From: Carposina sasakii
Taxonomy: Eukaryota; Arthropoda; Insecta; Lepidoptera; Carposinidae
Assembly: GCA_014607495.2 (NCBI GenBank)
Contig: CP053167.1
Span: 7,440,001 to 7,504,000, forward strand
Length of the DNA stretch: 64,000 bases
Direction of reading: 5' to 3'
The notes beneath the pieces were generated by a model that was not told the DNA's origin, searched no databases, and saw nothing but the letters and a program-made list of their open reading frames with translations. Below are positions 46,725 through 58,310 of the stretch, piece after piece; the first letter of the stretch is position 1, and every line of letters starts with the position of its first letter. A program made the position numbers and the translations under genes.

Positions 46725-47093
46725 CAGGGTGATTTTTGGTCGTCAACGTTCTCGAAAACTACGGAATCTCTTCATCATCACGCCCATTTTTCTCCATGGA
46801 AGCATACCTGTGAAGTGCCTGGTTTCCAAAATATTAGGGTCTAAAGTTCAGTAAATAGACTGCGTTTTTCTGCATAAATGCACATTGATGCGTGCAGCAA
46901 GATTTTTTCACGAGAAATAAATAATATCTGTCTATGAAAAAACAAGCATAAACACATGGACACTATATATTTCGCCCGATCAAGTAAATAAATAAAATTA
47001 CATCGTTTCCCAGCAATTTTTGGCATAAATTTACTTTATTTGATGTATACAGTACGTACCCTTCGTTAATGGTGGCAACGAAAAAATACCCTA
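46725..47093 (-). mobile_element. TIR-6 DNA element, copy d
   Basis: 369 bp, starts CAGGGTGATTTTTGGTCG after TA and ends '...ggcaacgaaaaaatacc' close to TATA. The most complete copy of the family. Confidence 0.85.
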
Positions 47094-48393
47094 TATAGGT
47101 ACTAGGTATTTTGAATTACTACGACCAATAATCACTAAAATGAAAATCCAAAGAAAACTTTTCGTAATTGTAAACCTGTATAACCTAGAAAATACTATTT
47201 TTTTAGTAAGTACTTTACTTGAAAAGGCACACAATATGTATTTTGTTTGCTCACTTCAATATTAACAAGAAGAACGTTAATTATAACAAAATACACCAAT
47301 GCATTAGAGCAAGTAAGAAAAGGTAAAATGAGCATAAATGATGATGAAAATTGAATAGCACGTTACATATAAAAGTAAATAAGCGTTACTGAAGAAGTAA
47401 CAGAAAAGCCCCACATTAGGATCGTTAATCATGTTGACAGATAGTCCCGCGGGCTTTTAACCATGCGCCATGACAAATGCGTTGGCCAGGTAAGGACCAT
47501 GGAGGCAGGACCTTATGGAGGTGACTGAACGAGCCTGCGGGCTAACCGTCAATATAGAGGCGACACTAAAGTAGGAATATCTCCATTGAGAATACGAGCT
47601 GTAGCTCTCAATTGGTTAAAGCGGGACATTTTGCTTATACGTCTACTTTGATTATATCATATACTCTCTCTACTTCCTTCGTGTTAAAAAAAGGACGTTC
47701 AGATATTCGCGGTTTCGCTTCACCGCTATTGACAGCGAAAAATATTGTGTTGTCTTAATAATTTAAAAAAAAATACCGCTGGTTTTAAATTCCGGTGCCA
47801 GAGCGAAACCAGAGTACCTTACATCACAGACAGGGCTTACTGGCAAACTCAACTTCATAAAATTTAGGATACATTGCTGTTTTACAAGAAACATAAAAAA
47901 TCTAAATTACCCGCTAGCAATTAATCATTGAAATTTGTAAGTAAATTGATAGGATGTTTATCTGCAGTTTCTTTTAATACATAAATATATAGGTATATTT
48001 CCTGCGATAGTTAGCAAGAGTATAGGTAACTATATTTTCTATTATGTATGAATAGAAAAATATCGCATTTCCACTCAGTTTTCGCTACTAGCTGCGGCAA
48101 AGAAAAGCGCGCAATCTGAACAGCCCTTTAAAACGGTAAGACGAAAGTGTACTGGAGTAAGTATGATAAGGAGTCATATCCACTTGAGTAAGTAAGAGAA
48201 ATTGCTGAAACGTTTCACGTCCGTGATTATGCGAACTCTTTGTAGGTGTAAACGACCACTTTTTAACTTTTTTTCTAAAGGTGGAAAGATGAAATAAAAT
48301 CTAATGCTAGATTATTTCAAACTCTTAAATGTGGTAAGGTAACGAGACGTAGAGATGAATGGATGGAAATAACTTCATTAATACACATATATA
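47094..48393. other. No gene recognised
   Basis: GC-richer at 47440-47580 with 'gcgggcttttaaccatg' and 'gcgggctaaccgtc', a loose internal similarity of unknown meaning. Confidence 0.4.
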
Positions 48394-48505
48394 GTTGTGT
48401 TCTTAAAATGAGATAGCCAGAACTGCAAGATCATGAAGAAGATCCCTCTTACACTTCTAGCATAGCGGGGTCCCTGAGGCATTACCAGCACCATGATAAT
48501 TATAG
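48394..48505 (-). mobile_element. Family A fragment (right half)
   Basis: 'aaaatgagatagccagaact' to 'tctagcatagcggggtc'. Confidence 0.7.
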
Positions 48506-49470
48506 AACAAAGAAGACAAAGTACTAGGTACCGTCTCACATCTGTCTGCCCTTATGGGAAATGTTACTAGTAATAAAAATAGGAATCGTGTTGTGTCCAA
48601 TAGACGTCATCTAATAATCAAATATCAAGGAGTTGGTGGGATACTTACGAAAGTTATAACGCGTATAAACAAGCACACAGCAAGATGGAAGATTTAAAAC
48701 GCCATTCCAATGTAAATAAGGCGAAACCATTTAAATAATCCTGACTGATGGCTACCCTTTTCACTTAGGCGGATGGAAAAAAGCGAGGTCCGTTGCGTGT
48801 CAAAATTCAGTCGATTCCCATTACGATGCTGATTGACATGCCTGATAACGGGCCCTGATAGCCAATCCTGTGACGACCCTCGTAAATGACAGTATCCATA
48901 TATCACCATACCTGCACATGCCATCCGTGTTCAACCATATTTATGTAAAACATTCATTTATAACCTCTGTTTTTACAGATATGAAATCGGATGACTAGCG
49001 GCTGCCTACGACTTTGTCCATGTAAACATCAGAATACCCGTTATTTCTAAATAATATACCTACTCTTCTAATCCAGTGTAACGTACTAGCACCATAACTT
49101 CGAAACAAAGGCAATTAACCGCATTTTTGTCTAAACCTAGGCACCATTTACCTAAAACAACTTAAGTAGGTTCTTAAGTAGTAAACTTGTTTATTTAATC
49201 ATGAAGTCCATTACCATCAGCGCTGGTGTCTTTATGATACTTGCACTGTTTTATACAATTTCTTTAGTTCTATAAAAACCGTGGGACTAATTCATAAGAA
49301 CTGTCAGTAATTGTGCGCCATCCTTGAGTCCCGTTCACTTCGCCGGTGTTTCGACATCGTAACCGGGTCAATAACGCTTCCTTTCCGTCTAAATACGCTA
49401 GATTTACAACATATAGGTTTAGGCTATTTCCTTCAAATATAGGTATACTATATATACCTTTATACGTAAA
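48506..49470. other. No gene recognised
   Basis: A possible family L trace at 48993-49040 ('gcggctgcctacgactttgt'). Confidence 0.4.
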
Positions 49471-49472
49471 TA

Positions 49473-49777
49473 CAGGGTGTAAAAGAAAGGGTATATTAAG
49501 CGAAAAGCTATAAAAATAACCCACTGTAGAGAACCTATCCTGAAACTTTGAGACTCGAAATCACATGCTTATTTTTAAAGACTGTATGAACATTTATTTG
49601 TAAAACCCTTACTGTAATAAAGAATAAGAATAAGAACATTTCTAAGTTGGTTAGGAATTCTCCATACTATCTGGAAAAATAAACATGTGATTTCGAGTCT
49701 CAAATTTTCTAGATTGGTTCTTTATAGTGGGCTGTGTTCATAGCTTTCCGCTTAACATACCCCTTTTGTTACACCCT
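49473..49777. mobile_element. TIR-7 fold-back MITE, copy d, interrupted
   Basis: Starts CAGGGTGTAAAAGAAAGGG after TA and ends 'ttttgttacaccctttaca'. A 46-bp excess in the centre is the tiny retroelement insertion plus one duplication. Confidence 0.85.
49596..49633 (+). mobile_element. 38-bp LINE tail insertion
   Basis: Between direct repeats GAACATTT (49588-49595, 49634-49641) lies 'gtaaaacccttactgtaata' with AATAAAG and (AATAAG) repeats, the same tail as 34655-34712. This is an extremely 5'-truncated retrotransposition event. Confidence 0.75.
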
Positions 49778-49783
49778 TTACAC

Positions 49784-49985
49784 ACACGGCAATGTTCACA
49801 AAATGGTCTAGCCACAACCGCAGCCAGAAATTGTAGCCAACAACTGCAGACGGAAACTGCAGAAAATGTAAAAAATCTGTAGAACGTTGGTAGCTCAACG
49901 CCTGAGGGTATATACGCCTCTGAGTTCCATAGTCGTCTCTTACGGCATACATGGAAGGAGGTATTGAGCTCATGTCAGATAATGT
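49784..49985 (-). mobile_element. Family A repeat, diverged
   Basis: 'gttcacaaaatggtctagcc' to 'catggaaggaggtattgagc'; the inner part is scrambled. Confidence 0.65.
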
Positions 49986-51599
49986 ATTTTGTGAAGATAT
50001 CTTTATATGCGAAGAAAAGCATTGACACATTAAATCGTCTCTAGACTGTTATTGCCATACCGCGGCAGTAGGCTGGTAGAAAAAACTAAATATTTACAAA
50101 GTTGGCTTTGAATAATAAATATTATTTCCTGTTGGCCCCATGATGGGGGATTCAAATCCTGTATTCCTGTATCCAACTTTCTGTATTCCGACGGGAATAC
50201 AGGAAGCCCATGAATGGACAACAGATAAATCAAACATTAAAAAACTAATTTAACCTAACGATCGTTGGAAACGCAACATGAAATATTGAAAGTATTTTAG
50301 CGATCAGTGTGATAAAAACCCATGTGGAAAAGCAGCGTTTTACTGAAAGGATTCAGTTATACAGAAGCTATTCTTTATGAAATGACGTCTGAAATATTTT
50401 TTCACGTGAATTAATATGCGTTTGGGTCAATAAAGTGCTGTATTGTATTGTCAGCTCACAGGATAACAATAAACATTTCATTTTAGATTCACAATACGAA
50501 AACAGTTGAAAATTTGTGATCTACTAAAATGATAACATATATTTTTCATGATTTGAATTTGATTTATATGCTACGTTGCCGCGCTGTGTGTATTTATATT
50601 TAAGGTTTTATCATAAGTTGTATGAATTCAGCATAATTTCTATTTTAATGAAAGTCAACCGAATTGTTTATTTTGGCTTCAATTTTCCCTACTGCTGCCC
50701 CTAAGCTACAACGGCTCAGTGTTCCGAAAACCCCGAAAAATGGACATCTCTAGCTGATCCTGTGTATCGACGTAGTTTGACGAGAGAAACAATTCGCTAG
50801 AACAAACTACCTATCAATTGTTGATAGTTTCCAAGAAGAAAATGTTAAAGTTGCCAGTTTTTGAAAGGTCGAAAAATGAAAAAATTTTAATTGTACTTTT
50901 ATTAATGAAGTTTGACACAAAATTAGTTTATCCCATAATATTTAATTGTATTGCGCGTACTTCAAGCTAAATTGCAATCATTTATATGCATGCAGGTGAT
51001 TGAAATAAATTTAAAAAAATCAAATATTAGTCAAATATTAGTAGTTTGATTTTTTTCAAGAAAAGTGCACAAATTTAGCACGTTCTTTTTTGTACTAATA
51101 ATTATTCACTGTTATGTCTATCCACAGAAAAAAACAACACCGTACCTTGTGGATAACTGGATAACTGGCATTTTCATTCAAAAATATAAAAAAACATCAA
51201 TTTTAAACATTAAAAAAGGTCCAATCCCAATTTGTAGGGTAAACTCAGTCAGGCACGACTTTAGTCCTCTTAAATAGTCTACTATTTATACTATACTATG
51301 GCGTTATTTATACCCTAATATTTACACATTATATCAAGTTACGTTATTTACTATGAAATTTTACATTCAAGCCGTACGTACGCGCAGACCTCATTCTACA
51401 AACGAGTTTTGAATGAAAGGAAAAGGGATAGAATTGTATGGAAAACGAAAGGGACGGCTCATCGAAGCGTAAAGTTTTTATACCATTTATTCCTCGTTCT
51501 ATTCCTGTCTGAAACTATTATTTTCCGTAAACTACCAGGCAATACCAAATATATGAAGCATACATAATGTACTTACGTCCCTTGTATATTATTAGTGTT
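49986..51599. other. No gene recognised
   Basis: About 1.6 kb; a short hairpin CTGTATTCC-GAC-GGGAATACAG at 50182-50204. No shared repeat. Confidence 0.4.
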
Positions 51600-51732
51600 G
51601 GGCCGATTTGTCCAAACGTCAGATAGCCTATCAGAAAAATAAAGTTAATGCTGTCTTTCTCTAAAACATGATCGTGAAAGAGACAGCACCAACTTTATTC
51701 TTCTGATATCTGACGTTTGAAAAAATCGGCCC
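51600..51732. mobile_element. Fold-back element, 133 bp
   Basis: Nearly all of the element is stem: GGGCCGATTT...CAAACGTCAGATA on the left mirrors TATCTGACGTTTG...AAATCGGCCC, then 'aataaagtt' with 'aactttatt' and GCTGTCTTTCTC with GAAAGAGACAGC around a 14-nt loop. Class unassigned. Confidence 0.85.
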
Positions 51733-51799
51733 TTACTAACAAATAGCGTTACACTAGGTTTAAGCTATCGACAGTTTAATTTGACAGATATTCCATTTC

Positions 51800-52061
51800 T
51801 TCTATATATATGCTGCTCTGGGAGTGAAAAAAAAGTATAATACTACAGCTGCTTCTCTTCCCGGGCATACTGTACAAGTCAGTAGAGGGACAAGAGGGTC
51901 TTGGTGTTTTGTAGGCGATGGGCTGACCACCTGTCACTACTAACCGAACTTGTATATCTCAACTATACCCTCAAAATTGATCAGAAGTGGCACCCTGTGG
52001 TTCTATCGGCCCTTGGTGCTCTGCCTACCCCGTAAGGGATAAAGGCGGGATTATATATATG
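51800..52061 (+). mobile_element. SINE family B, full length
   Basis: 'tgctgctctgggagtgaaaa' to 'ggcgggattatatatatg'. The flanking TATATATATG could be the duplication, but it is low complexity. Confidence 0.88.
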
Positions 52062-52493
52062 TAAAATTTAGAATAACGAGGTTTTAACTTTATACGCGGT
52101 TTATTTATTAGTACCAGGGTAAGAGATTACATGATAGACGTACTGTTATAAAAGCCCTATACTAGTAACTCCATTGAGTTTCTTGAGGGATAATAGTGGA
52201 CATTTTGGTAAATGTGTACACATTATTTTTTTCTCCGCAAAAAGGGAAGATTGGACTAGATTTTACGCAGGATTAACTGGGATGATTTGGTACTATTTCT
52301 CTCTCAGTTTTTTCTCCGAGGTCTCACTAGTTTTTGTACAATTTATTTTTATTTAGAAGGATTTTCTTAATTTTGAAAGAACTAGAGTAGATTTCCCATA
52401 GGAGGACTAAACAGGGTGACGGATCAAATAATCTGACACAAACAAGCCTATCTTACGAAAATGATAACCTAAATATTTTTAAAAAAGTCCGGG
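52062..52493. other. No gene recognised
   Basis: Nothing identified. Confidence 0.4.
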
Positions 52494-52705
52494 GCTGATG
52501 CGCGTCTTCACTAGAATACATCAGCTCATCTCCTTCTGTGCACGTCGTAGGATCCAACTCAGGAACTCGGGCATTCTCTCAGGCGATAAGCAAGTAACTT
52601 GTCACTGACTAATTACGTCTGACCTAGCTAAAAGTGACTGTGGAATCTTCTTTATGATCTTACATTTCTGGCTATCCCACATCGGAAACACAACCGCGTC
52701 TATAT
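52494..52705 (+). mobile_element. Family A repeat, full length
   Basis: 'gggctgatgcgcgtcttcac' to 'cggaaacacaaccgcgt'. Useful, with 7535 and 62857, for building a consensus. Confidence 0.85.
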
Positions 52706-52866
52706 ACCTATATATGTTTATTTAAAAAAGCTTGCACCCAATATCATTAATAACACATTCCGTGTTATTACAAAAGAATTTAAACATTTTTTAAGCTAAA
52801 CATGCCCTAAATTTGGCAGATATGCCATACATTTTGCTGTCAAATGTCATATTTAAATCGAGTACA

Positions 52867-52911
52867 ACTCATATATATATATATATATAATATATAAGAG
52901 TATATATAAGA
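52867..52911. repeat. (AT)n and ATATAAGAG repeat
   Basis: A TA dinucleotide run of about 20 bp followed by two 'agtatatataag'-type units, abutting the 5'-truncated SINE B. Confidence 0.8.
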
Positions 52912-53109
52912 GTCAGTAGATGGAGTGAGGGCCAACAGGGTCTTGGTGTTTTGTAGGCGATGGGCTGACCACCTGTCACTACTAACCGAACTTGTACATC
53001 TCAACTATACCCTCAAAATTAGTCAGAAGGGGCACCATGTGGTTCTATCAGCCCTTGGTGCTCTGCCTAACCCGTAAGGGATAAAGGCGTGATTATATGT
53101 ATGTATGTA
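52912..53109 (+). mobile_element. SINE family B, 5'-truncated
   Basis: Begins at 'gagtcagtagatggagtgag' and runs to the (TATG)n tail. Confidence 0.88.
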
Positions 53110-53470
53110 TAACTTTAGGCGCTCTTTTGTAATAACACCAATTGTGTCTCGCACACATCACGTTGTGTTTATTTTTACGCTTCCAACTACAAATAAAGCT
53201 TTTAACCGAAAAATCCATATAAAAAAACCAATTTCCTTGTTCCAAATTTAAAACCCTCCGATATCAATTTACCACGAATACAATAATAAAATGAAATAAA
53301 GCCCAATAAGTGAACCGGAAATAAAATAAATTCGGCAAACGCTCCACGTATCGATTAAAATGAAAATATGTAGGTATAACTTCCATAGATTTAACCTAAA
53401 TTGAAAGTTTAACAAATAAATTCATAACATTGTCTTTGATTCGTAATCTAGCAGGTTAACATGTAAACTT
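53110..53470. other. No gene recognised
   Basis: AT-rich. The last bases ('ttaacatg') and 53680-53698 ('cctttttgtcacatcctgta') may be the two halves of a TIR-7 right arm split by the SINE C that follows. Confidence 0.35.
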
Positions 53471-53679
53471 CGTGGTATCGTACGACGTGATTAAGGATTT
53501 CCAGGAGGTTGGCAGCAGCGCCTCCCGTGCTGACAATATAGTCCAAAAATCAGACTGCGGTCACCAACCCGCCTGCCCAGCGTGGTGACCATGTACAAAA
53601 GCTATGGCAGTAGCCTTGTGGCGTGCCCTGGGGGGAGCCTACGTCCAGCAGTGGACTGCAATAGGCTGAAGACGAAGAT
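53471..53679 (+). mobile_element. SINE family C, 5'-truncated
   Basis: 'cgtggtatcgtacgacgtga' to 'actgcaataggctgaagac'; a short internal deletion around 'gtgaccatgtacaaaagc'. Confidence 0.85.
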
Positions 53680-53699
53680 CCTTTTTGTCACATCCTGTA

Positions 53700-54050
53700 A
53701 TTAGTAACATAGTAGTAAAAAAACAAAGGACAAAAAACCTTAGATACGTCATATTGAGAAAAACTTCTAGAAGTAGTTTCGTTCTTAAATAGATTTTTAA
53801 ATAGCTTTCAGGTTTCATTTAAGTTTTCAATAAGTCGTTCAACAATGCATTCCAAGATGCCCTATTAAATAATATTTTCTTTCTTTGCGGATGAGCGTGG
53901 AGACTTTCTCAATGCTCTATCTAAATGGGATAGATCGGGGATCCAATGGGATCAAAATTGACTGGTACATTCAAGGCGATGTTAAGGTTCCGTAAGATTT
54001 GACACCATAAAAATATTTCTACGGTTTTGTCGCTTTAACTGGCCTAAGAA
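53700..54050. other. No gene recognised
   Basis: Probably includes decayed upstream coding of the LINE remnant that follows, but no motif is clear. Confidence 0.3.
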
Positions 54051-54360
54051 AATATGAAATTTTTGAGCTGTGGGAACGGTGCTGTGGACCTCCAATCCTC
54101 CAATAGACCAGCAGATAAACGCCACAAGTGAAACTGGATCGGACACACGCTCCGAAGGGAGGAGAACCATATTCCGAGGCAAGCCTTACACTGGAACTCC
54201 CAAGGAATACATAAACGTGGCCACCCTAAGCAGACCTAGCAGACGATCATTGCAGAAATGAAGAAGGTAGGGATGACCTGGAGCGAATAAAAAGCGAAGC
54301 TTAAAACCAAGCGGGATGGGGGAGAACTGTAGAAGCCCTCTAGGGGGCATAGGAATATAA
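54051..54360 (+). pseudogene. Non-LTR reverse-transcriptase ORF, C-terminal remnant
   Basis: One frame reads, with five or more stops, [20 protein letters not shown], then [33 protein letters not shown] and further. WIGHxLR, the A-L-x-W-N-x-Q-G-x-x-K-R-G-x-P linker and a Trp-ending helix form a C-terminal region widespread in LINE ORFs of several animal groups. This lineage differs from the LINE at 28743 (which has WAGHIARR and GRPSARW). Long dead. Confidence 0.75.
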
Positions 54361-54431
54361 GCCAAGGGTTATATAAAAAAAATACACTAAGCAAAGACTT
54401 ATTTGCTTAGAATCCCATTATTTATTGGTTG

Positions 54432-54537
54432 GCGCAATATGGTTTCTTTCGCAAGTCAAGGTTTTGATGTTAGTTTACCTGACCGCTGAGCTGTGTGACT
54501 ATTTCAGGATATTAAAATCCGTACGTAAAACAATGAA
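54432..54537 (-). mobile_element. SINE D' fragment
   Basis: Matches 27537-27655: 'gcaatatggtttctttc', 'gttagttt', 'atattaaaatccgtac'. Head absent. Confidence 0.55.
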
Positions 54538-54872
54538 TATTTATTTAAAATATTATTTATTTTCCCTGAGCACTACAGAACCTTTATTAAGCAAATCGCA
54601 TTCACCCCCAACGGTGTTTCTAGTTTTCAATAGCGTATTGAATATATGTAAGTAGAATTTATAATCGGGTCGTAGAAATGGCCGCTCGTGTATTGGAATT
54701 CTTGAATATGCTGATATGTTTTGCTTTTTTTATTAATGCTATATGTATTATTGAATACCTATTCAGTTAAAATAAAAATAGTTGTAGCTACTTACTTATA
54801 TTTTTTTTTAAATAAATATACTAGTTAAAGAATGATCAGATGTCTATATAATTATTATTTAAACATAATTAT
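54538..54872. other. No gene recognised
   Basis: AT-rich spacer. Confidence 0.4.
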
Positions 54873-55050
54873 GTTGGTAACCAGAGCTGCAAGATCACGT
54901 AAGAGATCCTATAGGTTTGCATAGCAGGGATAGATGTAAAAGATCAACGCAAGCTCATCGCCTGAAAGGACGCCGTGCCTAATTTCCGTCGACTCTTACC
55001 ACATGTTCAGAAGGAGATGCAGCTGATGTGTTCTAGCCAGTGCTGATCTG
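54873..55050 (-). mobile_element. Family A repeat
   Basis: 'ggtaaccagagctgcaagat' to 'ctgatgtgttctagccagtg'. Confidence 0.75.
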
Positions 55051-55277
55051 TGATTCTAGCCGTTCTAGACAGGACCGGAATAATTAAAAGGCGTAAATGC
55101 GTAAATAATGATACTATTGTATAAGCAATTCACAAAATATTTATTTTCAAGGTAATCATAAGCAAGGGTTAAAAAACCTGATAGTAATCTGAGTCACGAG
55201 CAAAATCTATTGTCCGCGGACAGACGGACAAGTTCACCAAGTTCAAGGATGTATTTACAAGGTTACATACTTATAAT

Positions 55278-55540
55278 GGCCGCGTGGTGCCGGCAGAGTA
55301 GAATTCGTACCACCCCATGTCTGCCCGTGGGTATCGTACGAGGCGATTAAGGGTTTCCGGAAGGTGGGCAGCAGCGCCTCCCGTGTTGACAACATAGTCC
55401 AAAATACAAACTGCGGTCACTAACCCGCCTGCCCAGCGTGGTGACTATGGGCAAATATCCCCCCATGCAGTCTTGTAGCGTGCCCCCGGGGAGGCCTACG
55501 TCCAGCAGTGGACTGCAATAGGCTGATGATGATGATGATG
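55278..55540 (+). mobile_element. SINE family C, full length
   Basis: Flanked by ATACTTATAAT (55267-55277) and ATACTTACAAT (55541-55551), an 11-bp duplication with one change. 'gcgtggtgccggcagagtag' to (GAT)n. Confidence 0.9.
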
Positions 55541-55593
55541 ATACTTACAATACCTAATTTGGAACATAATGTGTTGTTGTAACATTTGTAACT

Positions 55594-55760
55594 AGCGGAC
55601 ACATATGACTTTGTTCGCCTAGACTTTAGAACTCCCACCTTTTTCTATCCCGTGAAAATTCAGGGAAAATATACAAGTAACACCACTTTCTAATTTAAAA
55701 TCAGCGGTTTAGGCTATTTGTTGATCCGTCAGTTATTCGGGACAAAGTATTTTATATGTG
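55594..55760 (+). mobile_element. Family L fragment, diverged
   Basis: 'agcggacacatatgactttg' and 'atcccgtgaaaattcaggg' follow the family order loosely. Confidence 0.4.
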
Positions 55761-55813
55761 TAGATGTAACACTATTTAAAGGTGTACCATAAAGTGTGTG
55801 TAACAACAAAATA

Positions 55814-55989
55814 TTTCCATCGAGGGTTCGCCAACCACCGGGCCCTACACGGGCCCTAGCGGAGGGCCGTTGACCCTCGATATGCTGACTCATGGTCACG
55901 AATACAAGACACTACAGTCGTAACGAGAAGCTAGATCCAAGCACCTAGCATGCAACCATAAATACTGGTGGGCGAACCCTCGATGGAAA
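55814..55989. mobile_element. TIR element, 176 bp
   Basis: Ends TTTCCATCGAGGGTTCGCC and its exact mirror, then ACC/GGT after one mismatch, about 23 bp. Next to the left end is GGGCCCTACACGGGCCC. The phrase CCTCGATR appears again inside. No clear duplication; the flanks are AT-rich and palindromic. Superfamily unknown. Confidence 0.8.
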
Positions 55990-56059
55990 TTTAAACTTCC
56001 GAATTGTGACGCCTAATACAATTTAAATATAACAAAACATTCTTATGATGAATTTAGAC

Positions 56060-56214
56060 CAGGGATTCCCAAACTTTAATTCCTCATAGACCCCTTTCAA
56101 AAATTAAATGTTTCTGGTGGACCCCCTGCAAGCCTATACCACATACAAATTAATTGTGAACCCCCATTTTTTCACCCCAACGTAGACCCCCATCGAGTCT
56201 CCTGTGGACCACTG
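56060..56214. mobile_element. hAT-like MITE, 155 bp
   Basis: Perfect 8-bp duplication ATTTAGAC (56052-56059, 56215-56222). Ends CAGGGATTCCCAAAC and ...GTGGACCACTG, the classic hAT 'CAGNGNTNCNCAAAC' type. Runs of AGACCCCC inside. Non-coding. Confidence 0.92.
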
Positions 56215-56264
56215 ATTTAGACAATGATTCCGAAGTTTCTCCAAACAAACCAATTCTGTTACAT

Positions 56265-56452
56265 CTAATATATAAAATTCTCGTGTCACAGTGTTAGTTA
56301 CCATACTCCTCCGAAACGGCTTGATCGATTATTATAAAATTTTATATGCATATTCAGTAGGTCTGAGAATCGGCTACTATCTATTTTTCATACTCCTCTC
56401 ACGCAAAAAGAGACGTCCACGCGAGCGGAGCCGCGGGCAACAGCTAGTGATA
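56265..56452 (-). mobile_element. Lepidopteran-type dispersed repeat, near complete
   Basis: Starts 'tatataaaattctcgtgtca', holds 'cctccgaaacggcttgatcg' and ends 'gagccgcgggcaacagctag' T. This layout is familiar from moth and butterfly genomes; its transposon class is not evident here. Confidence 0.6.
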
Positions 56453-57337
56453 TATAATATTATAATATTTTATAATACTTATAAACAATGATAAATTGCA
56501 GCTATATGTTTCGAATATAACTTTTATTTCCGATGAATTAATCTGTAACACAGATTGCCTTAGACGGCCATCTCTGATCTGATTATCTGCTATATCCTTG
56601 CTGATAATCTAAAAATCAATACATAGCCACAAAGATAATACTTGTGCCTTATCCGCCACGCGATAAAGAATTATTTGCATTGTTCACGACCCACTTTGAT
56701 GGTATGAAATTGTGTAATAATTTTTCCGCAATATTTTATTAATATTCGAGGATTAGATTTATAGGACGTCTATTTATATATCTATGTTTAATGTACGTAA
56801 GTATTTATGTGCTGAATTCAAATACACTATAGCTCATAGTAAATATTGGAAGACCAAAGGTTGTTGTGGCTTTTAAAAATTGATTGTATTTTAATTTGTT
56901 AATGCGTGTACGAGTATAGGTACCCGAAAGGGCGATAGTATGTCAGCATATAGTGTTCTATGTTATGTCATGACGAGCCATGAATTAAATGTCAAAATAT
57001 CACCACCCACGGTTTTCCATTACCTATTGATTCATGCATATTGTGAAATTCTAACTTGTAAGTAATTATTAATGGTATTTTATAAACTCTTCAACCTTTA
57101 AATAGAAGAATCCAAATAAGAAACAACAGACTCGATCAATCACGGCGAAATAGTTATTGCAACGTGATGAAATAGACAAAAGACGTTTAGTATGTACATA
57201 CGAGTACTTAAATGAATTACTTTGCTAGTAATTGACATTATTTATACTTATATAACCGCGGTTTCTTATGTAGCTACCCGTAGCTGCCAACTTTTTTATA
57301 AAAGTTTTTTTATAAAACATACACTAAAACATAGAGG
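56453..57337. other. No gene recognised
   Basis: Nothing identified. Confidence 0.4.
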
Positions 57338-57512
57338 CTGTATTCCTGAAATGTGGTAGGTAACAAGAGCAACAGGATCACGAACAAGATCGTACAACCT
57401 TGTTTATTACAGCGAGGCCAGATTTAAAAGATCTGTGACAGTTTGAAAAAACGCCACTGAAATCTTTAGTTAAATCTTACGACATTCACAAAGGGGACGT
57501 AGATGAAGTGTA
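57338..57512 (-). mobile_element. Family A repeat, diverged
   Basis: 'attcctgaaatgtggtaggt' through 'gaaatctttagttaaatctt'; collinear but heavily mutated. Confidence 0.6.
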
Positions 57513-57574
57513 TAAATAAATACATTGGTAATTAAGAAACAACAATATTCATTGCGTCAGATATTTACTTGTTC

Positions 57575-57662
57575 ATCGTTTGCACCTACCGAATTCAAAT
57601 CGGTGTGGAATTCAGGGCTACTAACTGAATAGATTGGTTTGAATTCGGTAGGTGCAAACGAT
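57575..57662. repeat. Compact perfect hairpin, 88 nt
   Basis: Arms 57575-57599 and 57638-57662 are perfectly complementary over 25 bp (left arm ATCGTTTGCACCTACCGAAT then TCAAA). The 38-nt interior folds again through ATTCAG/CTGAAT around a 9-nt loop. Size and shape resemble a microRNA precursor, but a small fold-back transposon is equally possible. No second copy in the window. Confidence 0.9.
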
Positions 57663-58310
57663 TGATATAAATATATCGCATAGTTTCCACAATTTGAAAT
57701 ACTCCACAATCTGTTTCGATATAAAACTGATTACAACAACACAATAACGCATTAATCTCATTCACATCACTAGAATCTGTTTCAGAAACGAAGTTCCGCG
57801 ATTTTTTATGGAACTAAACGAAACAATATGAAACAGTACTATAGTTACCACTACACACTAGCGCCACGTCAGGGGACATCGAATCAAAGTGCCACCATTA
57901 GCTCCTATTGTTCGCCCACGAGGTTGCGTAAACCCACGGGTAATAAGTTATCTCAATCAGTCGAGATTCTCGCAATATACTCGAGAATTTACGTCATACT
58001 GCAAGCACAGCCCGATCACACAGGCTAAGCAAGTCGAGTTATGGTTAGGACATGGATGGGTGGGAGGGTATATAAGAAATATATGCTCCGGTCAAGGGAC
58101 GTAATTAAAGGCGGACGCTGGGTCGCATATTATGCCATTGTCATAAAAATTTTCACGAGTGAACTTTATATAGGCTCGTTATAACTGTTTTACCCAGTAC
58201 ACTAAATATATCATATTAAATCTTATATTGTTACCATAAGGCTTGACATTTCTAGCATTTCATGAAAATAGACGCCCAGCCAACATTTTAGATTATATTT
58301 GTCGTATAAC
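57663..58310. other. Unassigned, partly GC-richer DNA
   Basis: At 57880-58110 composition rises and two overlapping open frames (57828-58028 and 57889-58104) exist, with no domain I recognise. The stretch 'gttgcgtaaacccacgggta' looks repeat-like but has no partner here. Confidence 0.35.

Noticed and set aside
57828..58104. Overlapping 66- and 71-codon ORFs in a GC-richer block
   Set aside because: No recognisable motif in either frame, and the two frames are equally open, which argues against either being coding.
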